A stretch of DNA of 21,861 bases from Cylindrotheca closterium. Taxonomy: Eukaryota > Bacillariophyta > Bacillariophyceae > Bacillariales > Bacillariaceae. Under the pieces are notes generated by a model. The model was given only the letters and a program-made list of their open reading frames with translations. It was not told where the DNA came from and did not search any database. The DNA lies in the NCBI GenBank assembly GCA_933822405.4, contig CAKOGP040001739.1:1-21861 (forward strand), read 5' to 3'. Below, piece by piece: positions 1 through 8,598 of the stretch (position 1 is the stretch's first letter; each line of letters opens with the position of its first letter). The translations under genes were made by a program, and so were the position numbers.

Positions 1-2
1 CA

Positions 3-233
3 GAGGTATCGGAATCGTCAGACATGTGGTCCTCTGAACTCAAGCCCCCCTTTGTCAATAGGCGACCCCTTGACAATATGCGACCGCCACTAGTTGATCG
101 ATTGGCGGTATCCGAGCAAAGTATATCCGCGCAATCCTATTGCTCCAATCGGACCTCCGCGTCGCTGGACGTGGCACTGAAATTACCCATGCGCGTGGCG
201 AGTGAAGCCGACGAAATGGACTCGGTTTCATGA
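3..233 (+). CDS. Partial CDS, 3' end of an unrecognised gene cut by the window edge
   Basis: The frame is open from the first bases of the window and ends at a TGA at 231-233, giving about 76 codons. The first ATG in frame is at 24, but the frame is already open upstream of it (reading EVSESSD before the Met). The visible part is therefore better read as a protein C-terminus than as a complete small gene. It is Ser/Arg/Pro-rich and ends in an acidic stretch (ASEADEMDSVS). I recognise no domain, cysteine pattern or membrane segment. The AT-rich sequence that follows fits a 3' UTR. The alternative is a chance open frame, since 230 bp is short for this base composition. Confidence 0.4.
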   Translation, partial: EVSESSDMWSSELKPPFVNRRPLDNMRPPLVDRLAVSEQSISAQSYCSNRTSASLDVALKLPMRVASEADEMDSVS

Positions 234-939
234 TGTCCTGCTACTTCATTATGGATAGCCTATCCACCACAGCTACCATCCTTCTACAGCTACCTTTCTT
301 CCACAGCTACCCACCACTGCTGTCCACTGAGAAAGATCCCCGTTCAATTGTAGGTTGAGTCTGAACACGATGCCTCTCTCGATTGCATCATTCAGTTTAG
401 TCATTCCTGCATTGCTTCGAGGGTCTGCTTTCATCGGAAGCAAATCTTTCTTGATACCAACACGGACACACACGAACACACACACACACTTGCGTACTGG
501 TGTAGCACATTACTTCTTTTTGTGAAGTATATATAGTCCTATATATTCGTAGGAATATTAATATTAAAGATTCCTTATATTATCTTTACCCAACTACATC
601 CTTTGATCTTGGGAACATCCAATTGTCCCTTGATTGATCTTGGGAACATCCAATTGTCCCTTGAACGAATGCTATTTTTAAAATCAGAGATTACATTAAT
701 AATTTTAAAAACATACTAATGGATCCTTTATCTATGTATGTGGTGAGGATTGGTTGTGTGTATGTGTATATGTGTGCATGTGAGTAAAATATGCAAAAAA
801 TGGAGATCATGGGGAAAGAGATTGCCAAAAGTGTGGCAACAGAGTTTCTCAAAATCTCTCTCCCAATGTAAAATGTATAATATAATAGTAGACAGAAAAG
901 AATGGTACAGTGGGTGGACAGCAGATTGGTGGTCAGCCA
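234..939. other. Intergenic, no gene seen
   Basis: No convincing ORF. The stretch holds a degenerate 'ccacagctacc' repetition (about 266-312), a CA-rich microsatellite (about 463-488), AT-rich sequence (525-590), a perfect 31-bp tandem duplication listed separately, and a 10-bp inverted repeat (675-684 with 702-711, TTTTTAAAAT arms). Confidence 0.5.
603..664. repeat. Perfect 31-bp tandem duplication
   Basis: Two head-to-tail copies of a 31-bp unit (603-633 and 634-664), beginning TTGATCTTGGGAACATCC and ending in CCCTTGA, with no mismatch. Perfect identity suggests a recent slippage or duplication event. No function can be assigned. Confidence 0.9.
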
Positions 940-1338
940 TCAATCGCCATAATCCACAAAGAATCCCCATTCATCTTCTTCGGTGATGCTCTCGTCAACA
1001 CTGCCTGTATGCAGGATTCCGACATGTGAGACAGGACTGCTACTACTACTATTCGTATTCGTAGTCGGAGTCCCACAAAGAAAGGAGGCGGTTGTAGAAG
1101 AAGTGGCTGTAGTACTCCAGGAAGAAGTAGATCTTGTGTTCTGGGATTGAGTGCTGCTTTTGTTGGTAGTCATTAGCACTTTTGCAGAACTGGAAGGATA
1201 GGACACGCTGGAGGAACAGCAGGACTTGGTAGTTTCGAAGTGAATGACAATTTCATCGGTAGGTCTCGCCGTAGAGGAAACAGTCTTTCGGGATGGCTGC
1301 TGTTGCGGTAAAAGTTTTCGACTGAGAAAACTGGGCAT
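940..1338 (-). CDS. Small hypothetical protein, Ser/Thr-rich with acidic aromatic C-terminus
   Basis: Minus-strand ORF of 132 codons from the ATG at 1336-1338. The frame is open further upstream to a Met at 1533, giving 197 aa, but the shorter form starts with a more protein-like MPSFLSRKLL. The middle is a Ser/Thr/Asn-rich low-complexity region with four cysteines (two in a CC pair). The end is distinctive: TEEDEWGFFVDYGD, an acidic and aromatic tail that is hard to explain by chance composition. No domain, signal peptide or membrane helix was identified. The neighbours do not suggest a role. It could be a genuine short diatom gene or a fortuitous ORF. Confidence 0.35.
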   Translation of the reverse strand: MPSFLSRKLLPQQQPSRKTVSSTARPTDEIVIHFETTKSCCSSSVSYPSSSAKVLMTTNKSSTQSQNTRSTSSWSTTATSSTTASFLCGTPTTNTNSSSSSPVSHVGILHTGSVDESITEEDEWGFFVDYGD

Positions 1339-1533
1339 TATCCGGTAACAGTAGGTTGCGAACCAGTGGGAGTTATTTGAATTTGAACAATGTCTTGTTT
1401 GGTGTTCTATCACTTGGTGTTGTCTGTCGCTTGGCTTAATTGTTCTCAAAAGAAGCAAACGAATCCTAGCCAAGGACCAATTGACGAACCAACCAAGCAA
1501 CCTTGTGCTTCTGCTCTTGTTGGTGGCCCCCAT

Positions 1534-4025
1534 CGTGACGATACAAAAAGAATTCTGTTACCCCGGAGTTGCGTTATTGGGAAGGGCACTATGACATGGC
1601 ATGTGGCAGCATTCGATCAGACAAACTAACAAAGAAAAAAGAAGACACAGGTCTTGTCAGAGGTGTCACGGCGAAATTTCGCCGAGTGGCGGATGGTTCG
1701 CATTTAGGTGATGTGTAGCATTGGAGAATGTGATCACCTCGACGACACGTACGAGGTACGCACCGCCATGCCAAGACTACCATACTATAGTATGCTGCAC
1801 TGCCAAGTACCGAATGTGCTTGCTTCACGTGTTCTCAGCTACAGTATCGCTATCGAACAATTGCCAGACTACAACAAGAACTATTTAGGTTCTATTCATG
1901 CTACATCATTCACAAGTTTGCTGAGAAGTATGATGATGTCTCGGTGATATTGGCGCGGCCGCTTGCTGAGAGGATCTATAGTCTCTTTCACTACCTCCCA
2001 TGCCTTGTCATTTCTTTAAAGGGAATTTCGCATCTTTTCCGAATTGCTTTAGCACAGCGTTATACTGGAGGGTGGAGATGTACCCGCACAACAGCTCATA
2101 CCATAATTTGCCAACATTCCATGTTCCCCATTTTCAGAGAGTGTGGCGACTTGTTCATTGCCAGTCGACCCAAGCAGAGGAATGAATCGGGAACACAAGC
2201 CGGCGATCGAGACCAAAAGATATCTTGACATGGGCCATAGGAAAAGGAAATGGGAAAGGTACTCTAGCCTCTGTCTTGGCAGGTCAAAGGATCCCATTGG
2301 GGAACCGACGACCCAAGAACATGCTTGAAAGACCTTCGGATGAATCTCTGCTTCGGTACACATACACATGCTGTATACTGTATCTTTCGTTATCACCACC
2401 AACCCAAAATAAAAGGCTTGCTTCGCTTCCGCTTCCTTGCTACCATCTGCAAGTCGCCAGTCTCCAGTCGCCAGTAGCCGTTGCCTGTTTTGTATCGCAA
2501 TTGGGCACGTTGGGAAAGAAAGATTATGTGTTTGCCATTCCGGAGAGGAAGCACAATAGTTCATCCTTCGACTTGATCTTGATATTCACTTGCTTCACAC
2601 TTGTGCTCTCCAGTAGTCGTGGAAGATACGCAGGAAATCGTGCTACGTCCATTTTATGATGAGCATTTGCAGCCGGTAAAAACATCTGAGCATGCCAACA
2701 CAACCATTGAAACCTGCCCTTGCATATTCTTCGGAGCACCTTCGAACGTCATCCAGATTATATGCTGTACAGAGCTGTTGAACCTCAATGAAGATAAACA
2801 TGGAGAAAACGTCGGTGGGTTTCTTCTGCAGTTGATGTTGATCCCTCAAGATCATCCAATGGGCTGGCTTTTCATTCCTCTAGGTGCTTGAGGTGGGACT
2901 AGTCGGGTCAACATAGTTTATCAGCCTTGTTGGAGGGCCGTAGGGTTGGGCATTGCTGGAATGAATCCGTTCGTTGACAAAAATGTTCCCGATTTGCCGC
3001 CTCCAACGGATTGCGAATTTGAGGCTTCTTTATCCTTGGCTTCAGTACCAGGTACAGGTTGTTAGGGTCTGTACGTTTGTACATATTTTCCATACTGCAG
3101 TGACTGGCGGAACGTACCGGTACCCCATATACGGTAACGTCTGTATGTCCTCTCACTGTATAAACATACTTTATCGTGGGTAGAATCACTGGATATTGTT
3201 TGATGTTTCATCCCAAAGACAATAAAATAATGCAGTGTATTTCACTCCAAGAACGCTGATGAGAGGAGCCCTGGAGGAAGCACGATGCCTCCATCGGTAC
3301 CAGCTATTGTGCACGGTGACAGGACCTTGGGGCATATCCTCTTTGATTCCTCTTCGAGCTACATCAAGAGGAAGAAGAAGTTCTTCCCAAAGTAGGCGAT
3401 GATTCTGGCAAGGGCCTACATGCATGGCACATCCTTCAACGCCCTGCCCCGGCAATGAGACGGCGATGAAAATCATGAGATGAAGTAACAATGCCCAGGC
3501 ATATCTTGGAAAGACCTAAAATAGTTTGATAGAAATCATGATGATTGTGATGTTTTTCTATTTTTTGTGGTTTGGGCATGAAGTAGTGCACGAGGCCCTC
3601 CATCATTGGTTGCCATGTAGGATTCCAAAATACACCAAAACGGCTGTCGACCCGATACTTCTAGGAGAGAATACGCCGGCTAGAAGGGGGAAATAGATAT
3701 TTTGGTAATCGTCCTCGGGGTTGCTTCTATAGGAAGGGCCGACATGGACCATAAAAAAAACTGCTAGTTACGTTTATAGTAAATGGTTTACAATCAATTG
3801 ATATGCTACATTATACTATAGAGTCCTTCGGCTATGAAGGCATTCATTCTAGGAGCAACAAAACTCAAACAACGGTATGATTGCCGCTCCAGCACATCCC
3901 TGCTTATTGTCGTGACAGAAGCCGCTACTAGTGTTCTGTCCTCAGTCCAATTCTGGATTTATGACCAGAAGCTTTCTTTCCATCTCTTCTGGGTATCTCT
4001 GCTGGGTCCAATGGGAGGCGAGATG
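1534..4025. other. Gene-poor stretch with only weak overlapping ORFs
   Basis: Many short ORFs of 60-170 codons overlap on both strands; none shows a domain, sustained coding bias or partner exon. The longest (2049-2564 minus, 171 aa) has no recognisable motif. A minus ORF at 3186-3491 starts with a hydrophobic segment (MLLHLMIFIAVSLPGQG) that could pass for a signal peptide but has no other support. GTAC/TACCGG palindromic words cluster at about 3045-3140. The 24 bases at 1708-1731 recur with one mismatch at 19678-19701. Confidence 0.45.
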
Positions 4026-4761
4026 TCAAACATTCATCGGTTTGACAACATACCCGCAATCTTGACCATCAGCAATAAGTGCCTGCTGCAGTGATCTTCT
4101 CAGCAGAAACGACAGACATCGAATCAAATTATCGATAACCCCATGGACCAGCCAGCGCAGAACAGTGTTGATTGTTGATTTAGGTGATGAAGAAGTGGTG
4201 TCGAATCTGGAAGATATGCCATTCAGTATGTTCTTCACAAAAGAGCGCCAACATAATACGCCTTGCGGTCCTTTGTCCTCATTATGGCGCCAGACTACAA
4301 TGGACTGGTTGCTCTGTAGTGCCCAGGATGCGGAGACCTCATCCAGATACGTCCAGTGGCTGATATGTGTGACAATAACACAAGAGGATTCCAGCCATAT
4401 CAAACGCCACCACCAAGAGTGGGCAAATGTGAATGTGCTGGAAGCAAAGGTGAATCGGTGGCATTTGAAGAATCGGGAGCGCACAGTTGCAAGTCTATTG
4501 GTATCCCCGTCCATGGAAAGTGTTGCTTTCAGAGAGGGTGGTTTGACGAAAGCGATGCAGATGTCACCAGTCCAACCCGTACAGGTTTTGCAGGAGCCAT
4601 GTTTGGGAAAATTCGGCACGGAGTCCGAGATGTTGCCATCTAAAACTTACATTTACATCGGCACCTTTGCTCTTCTTTCATTTCCTTTCATTTGTCTCGT
4701 TTGTTTTGTATCCATCGACGGTGATGTTTTCGTTTGTTGTGGGCAATCTGGTGTCTTTTGA
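4026..4761. other. Ambiguous region with three overlapping open frames
   Basis: A minus-strand frame (4026-4619, 197 aa) and two plus-strand frames (4165-4761, 198 aa; 4356-4643, 95 aa) are open over the same DNA. The 198-aa frame reads as fairly protein-like (acidic start MLIVDLGDEEVVSNLEDM, then basic helical stretches, then a C-terminal hydrophobic segment). The 95-aa frame is Cys-rich (KCECAG, HGKCCFQRGW). None matches a family I know, and all three cannot be real. At most one is a gene. Expression data or a homolog would decide. Confidence 0.25.
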
Positions 4762-5189
4762 GGTACGTGTATTTTCCAATACTCTTCTCAACCAGGCCAG
4801 TATTCTGGTCCTACGCGAAAACAGTACGATTTCTACGTGCCAGAATTGAGCCTGACTTGAAATCGCATCGTTATATCAAGGGAACCGGAGAGGTATATAC
4901 TTTTCCGCAAGCCTGTACGGTATTTTGTCGGATTAGTATTTATTGGGAGCGAGCTCAGAAACTGCAACTGCCAAAAGTGACTTCGACATTCTTACCTTAC
5001 CAGGTACAGCAAGACAATAAGCACTATAGAAAGTCCCGTCCTACGAGTAGAAAATCTTGATACCATAAACCGCCAATTGGCTTCGTTTAATGAACAAATC
5101 AAAATTCGGACAACGAATTGACATCAACATATATGAAACAGTCATTCTTTGAACTTGGAAGACTGCTTAGAAATTGCCTAGAAAAGAGT
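4762..5189. other. Intergenic sequence upstream of copy A
   Basis: No supported gene. It contains a GTACGGTA word (about 4914) of the GTAC-type seen elsewhere in the window. It shows no similarity to the sequence upstream of copy B, so the duplicated unit begins after this stretch. Confidence 0.4.
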
Positions 5190-5220
5190 TTCTATCACAA
5201 CGTACATGCAATTGTACGGT

Positions 5221-5347
5221 ACAGTGTACCGGCCCTTGTAGAATCTATCATTCAATGGTCACAAGCAAGCACTACGACATTTCACACCCCTAAAAAACAC
5301 ACACATACACGCACACACAGTCAACAGTCAACAGTACACTGAAAAAG
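5221..5347 (+). promoter_or_regulatory. Conserved 5' leader or proximal promoter of copy A
   Basis: Bases 5221-5266 are identical to 16577-16622 upstream of copy B. They overlap a GTAC palindrome (CGGTAC-AGT-GTACCG). After a short divergent spacer, 5292-5347 is again identical. This last part is CA-rich (acacacacatacacgcacac) with a GTCAACAGTCAACAG direct repeat just before GAAAAAG-ATG. Conservation between copies is seen directly. Whether it acts as promoter or 5' UTR is inferred from position; no TATA box was identified. Confidence 0.5.
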
Positions 5348-8011
5348 ATGCAAGACGCAGATGAAACCAAACAAGAGAGCAGAAGACCAGAAAGTTCTCG
5401 TCACAGTGAAAGAGGCAAACAAAGAAAGTCTAGCAGTCGTCGCCTTCCCTCTGATCGAGATGAGACAAAGCCCAGTCGTCGCCGTTCCTCTGATCGCGAT
5501 GAGGCAAAGACCAGTCGTCGCCGTTCCTCTGATCGAAAGGAGGTAAAGCCGAGTCGTCGCCGTTCTGCCGATCGAGATGAGACAAAGCCGAGCCGTCGCC
5601 CTTCCGCTGATCGAGATGAGGCTGATCAAGAGAGAAAAGGGCGAGAGGTGTCTCGTGACGTTGTCGAAGCAAACAAAGAAAGTAAATCCTCCTCTCGAGA
5701 AAAGGCTGATCGTGAGGCCAAAAGTAGAGCTCGCAAGCCCTCGTCCACTGCTTCTAAATCTCCTTCCAAATCTCGCGAGCAGATGGACCGAGATACCAAA
5801 CGCGAAGCCAAAGCTTCGAGAAGCCGGTCGGTAGATTCTAACGAGTCGCTGTCAGAATCAGCAAGAGACCGGGACAGCAAGGCAAAATATCGTGTTCGGC
5901 CCAACACAAAAGCATCTGCCCCCGGTGTCGTCCAAGAATACAACAACGACGAAGGCGACCGGAGCAGACGAAACAAGGAGAGTTGCTCGTCGTCGAGGCA
6001 CACGAGAGCTGGAGCGGTTCCATCATCTTCGTCGGCGTCAAGGAGAATGCGAGAGAAAATGGATTCTGACTCGAAACCAAAAGAACCAGAGATTTCGCTC
6101 AAGCCGGAACCTGAAACGACTACTCTGGCAGGTAGCCTAGTAGAAGGCGACGATGCAATCGTTGCTACGGCAGTCGACGAAGAAGAAGTAGTTCAATCTA
6201 AGGAAGCACCGCCAATAGTACCACCAACAACAAGACCAGAAGAGGAACCCATCATGACTAGTCCACCAACCAAACCGTTCTATTGCAAGGGTGCATTCTG
6301 GATTGCAGTTCTGTTCATACTTGCAGGTGCCGGAGTGGGCATCTTCTTTGCGACACAGTCGAAAAATGAGACTGCGATACCTGCCAACGGTGTAGCAGTT
6401 GGGCCAACTCCAGAAGAAACGAAGACACCAACAACATCTCCTTCATTTCTTCCATCCGCATTTCCGTCTAGCTCGCCAACAGAAACCTTGATATACGAAC
6501 CTCCGTCTGAAGAAGACTGTGTTGCGGTGTCGAATGGAGATGACTTGGTTGGTCAAGAGGACCTCAACTTGCAGACTTTTAATATCCCAATGGATGTGGT
6601 GCTCTCCACTCCCGTGGACTCCGAGATTGTGCGTGGTGCACTGCAAGAGAAAATGCAAGAAATGCTCATGCCCGAACTGATTGGCTGCGCTTCCGCCAGT
6701 CGTCGTGTACGAGGACGCCAGCTAGTGTCTTCCCCTTACACAGTTGCAAATGGCAAAGTTCTGGTACAGAGCAGACCAGACACACCTTGCACCAGAAACA
6801 CTGAGTCGAACTGTGTCCACGTATCGGTAGAACTTGACACGTACGTCCGGGGGTCAGAGCGACCTTTTGATTTGGTCAGTCTAATCCTTCAAGTCTTGGG
6901 ACCAGAAGATCTCTTGACAAGCAAGTTGTCACTGCAACCGCCTTTTGTGCAGATATTTATTGTGACGGTTGCCTCTGGAACCATTACGTTGGCGCCAAGC
7001 TCGATTCCTACGGTGATGTTCAGCGAGAATCCGACCTTGTTTCCCACGGAATCTCCATCAACAGATCCAACCACTGCCCCAGTGACCTTTCCCACCACTG
7101 AGGAACCAACTGGATCGCCGACAGTTGCACCAATTGTACTAGCAACGCCAGAACCAACTATTCTGCCGACTCCTGTGCCCACGACTCCCAGTCCATCGTT
7201 TGCTCCGGTTGTAGACGCAACGCCACTTCCAACACCAACACCCACTTTTGGCCCAACAGAAGGGCCAACACCAAGCCCATCCAAGACGTCTTCTGTATCA
7301 CCTTCCATTGCGCAATCAGGAATGCCATCCTCAAGTCCATCTATAGCTCTATCTACAGCTCCATCTACAACTCCGCCAACCTTTGGGCCGACCAGTGAAC
7401 CCACGGAGGTTGCATCGAATGGTCCTACTTTGGCACCCAGTTCCAATCCGTCCGTCAACGAACCATTTGGAAACCAATTCACTTCTTCCACCTATGTTTT
7501 GTACCACACGAACGATTTCTCCGACCCCTATGAATTTGACACCCGCGAAGCTGCCGCAGCAGGCTGTGCCGCGATTGGACTGGATCTTTGCCCAAAGATC
7601 GCCATTGAAAATGGCGACATTTGCGCTGCAGGGTGGATGACGGATGCAGTAGGATATTGGATTTCCAACCCTAGACCAGGGTGCCGTACTACTCCCGGCT
7701 TTGCAGAGTGGGTGGACCGCGAGTTTGCCGGCGCGTACTGCTGCGGGCGACCGTTGTACTTGCCTCGAGATTTCTCGTACATTTACGATACACGGGAAGA
7801 GGCTAGAGCTGCTTGTGCAGAAGAAGGATTGGTCCTTTGTACGCCTCAACAAATTGTCGGAGGAAGTACTTGCGCATTTGGCTGGTTAGACACACTTTGG
7901 GGGCTGTACAATGATGGTACCGTCCCAAGTGGTTGTGGATCATCTCTCGGTTTGAATGTGTGGGACAATGATGGAACAGCAGGTGCCTATTGCTGCGCTT
8001 CCAATGAGTAG
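5348..8011 (+). CDS. Type II membrane protein with RS-repeat tail, PT-rich stalk and two Link-like Cys modules (copy A)
   Basis: Intron-free ORF of 887 aa. An in-frame TAA lies a short way upstream, so this ATG is the start. Residues 1-300 lack a signal peptide. They are basic and Ser/Arg-rich, with five 13-residue repeats (30-94), then turn acidic and Pro-rich. Residues 315-337 (GAFWIAVLFILAGAGVGIFF) form one transmembrane helix. With a basic N-side this predicts N-in, C-out. Residues 391-542 form an unrecognised extracellular module containing several Cys and an RRVRGRQ site. Residues 543-706 are a Pro/Thr/Ser stalk, probably O-glycosylated. Residues about 716-800 and 801-887 are two modules with six cysteines each, patterned like the Link (Xlink) fold: TREEARAAC, GLVLCTPQQI, C.FGWLD, GCG, GAYCC. 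Link domains bind glycans such as hyaluronan, so a surface receptor or adhesin is inferred. Module identity rests on pattern only. Confidence 0.85.
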   Translation: MQDADETKQESRRPESSRHSERGKQRKSSSRRLPSDRDETKPSRRRSSDRDEAKTSRRRSSDRKEVKPSRRRSADRDETKPSRRPSADRDEADQERKGREVSRDVVEANKESKSSSREKADREAKSRARKPSSTASKSPSKSREQMDRDTKREAKASRSRSVDSNESLSESARDRDSKAKYRVRPNTKASAPGVVQEYNNDEGDRSRRNKESCSSSRHTRAGAVPSSSSASRRMREKMDSDSKPKEPEISLKPEPETTTLAGSLVEGDDAIVATAVDEEEVVQSKEAPPIVPPTTRPEEEPIMTSPPTKPFYCKGAFWIAVLFILAGAGVGIFFATQSKNETAIPANGVAVGPTPEETKTPTTSPSFLPSAFPSSSPTETLIYEPPSEEDCVAVSNGDDLVGQEDLNLQTFNIPMDVVLSTPVDSEIVRGALQEKMQEMLMPELIGCASASRRVRGRQLVSSPYTVANGKVLVQSRPDTPCTRNTESNCVHVSVELDTYVRGSERPFDLVSLILQVLGPEDLLTSKLSLQPPFVQIFIVTVASGTITLAPSSIPTVMFSENPTLFPTESPSTDPTTAPVTFPTTEEPTGSPTVAPIVLATPEPTILPTPVPTTPSPSFAPVVDATPLPTPTPTFGPTEGPTPSPSKTSSVSPSIAQSGMPSSSPSIALSTAPSTTPPTFGPTSEPTEVASNGPTLAPSSNPSVNEPFGNQFTSSTYVLYHTNDFSDPYEFDTREAAAAGCAAIGLDLCPKIAIENGDICAAGWMTDAVGYWISNPRPGCRTTPGFAEWVDREFAGAYCCGRPLYLPRDFSYIYDTREEARAACAEEGLVLCTPQQIVGGSTCAFGWLDTLWGLYNDGTVPSGCGSSLGLNVWDNDGTAGAYCCASNE
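5435..5629 (+). repeat. Five 39-bp coding tandem repeats (RS-type, 13 aa)
   Basis: Residues 30-94 of copy A are five 13-residue units approximating SRRRSSDRDEAKP. Four of the five contain RRxS (RRRS, RRRS, RRRS, RRPS), the classic basophilic-kinase consensus. The units differ by a few bases each, so they are not freshly expanded. The same array is at 16785-16979. Confidence 0.9.
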
Positions 8012-8160
8012 GCATTCTCAGACGCAGAGTGTACTGCCTCCGAAAACAGATAGAACTGACAGGAGCACTTAAATTCTGTCAAGAGTTTTCCAGATGAAGC
8101 ATTGTCATAAAGGGCAAATATTGGCATAATGTTGATAAAAAGTGCAGTACCTTCAGTAGT

Positions 8161-8598
8161 CAAGTCTTCTTCATCATGTGACAAGTCAAACACCATGAAA
8201 ATTGAAGTCCAGCAATCTTTATATGGAAACATGCTGTAGTTAAACTGTCAATGAACGACATGCATGAGAGTATTCACAGTCGCTCATGCTGCAGTGATAG
8301 CAGAAAGAAGAAGGAGAGGGGAAAGATAATAGTAATTAATGATAAAGACTAAAGATATTTCAATTTGTTCAATCTATTCGATATATCAATTGGTCTGTCT
8401 TTTTATGTCGTGGTCGTTCCCTGCTATCCTCGTTGAATCAATAAATGAATGGATCCCATAGGAAGGGACACCATCCATGGTGTTTCATGCTCCGTTTTTT
8501 TGCAAAGTGCCATCTCCACTGACTCCTCCATCATCACCACCACTATACATCTATCGGAATTAGAACAACAAATCATCCATTCATTCTCATTGTTTACA
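8161..8598. other. Intergenic, no gene seen
   Basis: AT-rich sequence after the end of homology with copy B. No ORF with support and no recognised repeat. Confidence 0.4.

Larger units (their letters stand above)
5190..8160 (+). repeat. Duplicated gene unit, copy A (about 2.97 kb)
   Basis: Direct repeat of 16537-19514. The coding parts are offset by exactly 11,350 bp. Homology starts near 'acgtacatgcaa' about 150 bp upstream of the ATG. It ends about 150 bp past the stop codon at 'aagt(g/a)cagtaccttcagtagtc', after which the flanks are unrelated. The stretch 5292-6575 is identical to 16642-17925; the remainder carries substitutions and one codon indel. Confidence 0.95.

Noticed and set aside
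463..488. CA microsatellite as a regulatory element
   Set aside because: A simple repeat with no conserved position or partner; a similar CA tract in the gene leaders is separately explained by the duplication.
2049..2564. 171-aa minus-strand ORF
   Set aside because: No domain and no protein-like composition; plus-strand frames are equally open over the same DNA.
5348..6040. SR-type splicing factor, suggested by the RS-rich N-terminus
   Set aside because: No RNA-recognition motif is present and the protein continues into a transmembrane helix and Cys-rich ectodomain.
5321..6102. Several minus-strand and +2-frame ORFs over the N-terminal half of copy A (and the same at 16671-17452), some with repeated motifs such as RGTATTGLCLI
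   Set aside because: They are reflections of the RS tandem repeats in other frames. They are identical between copies only because the DNA is identical.
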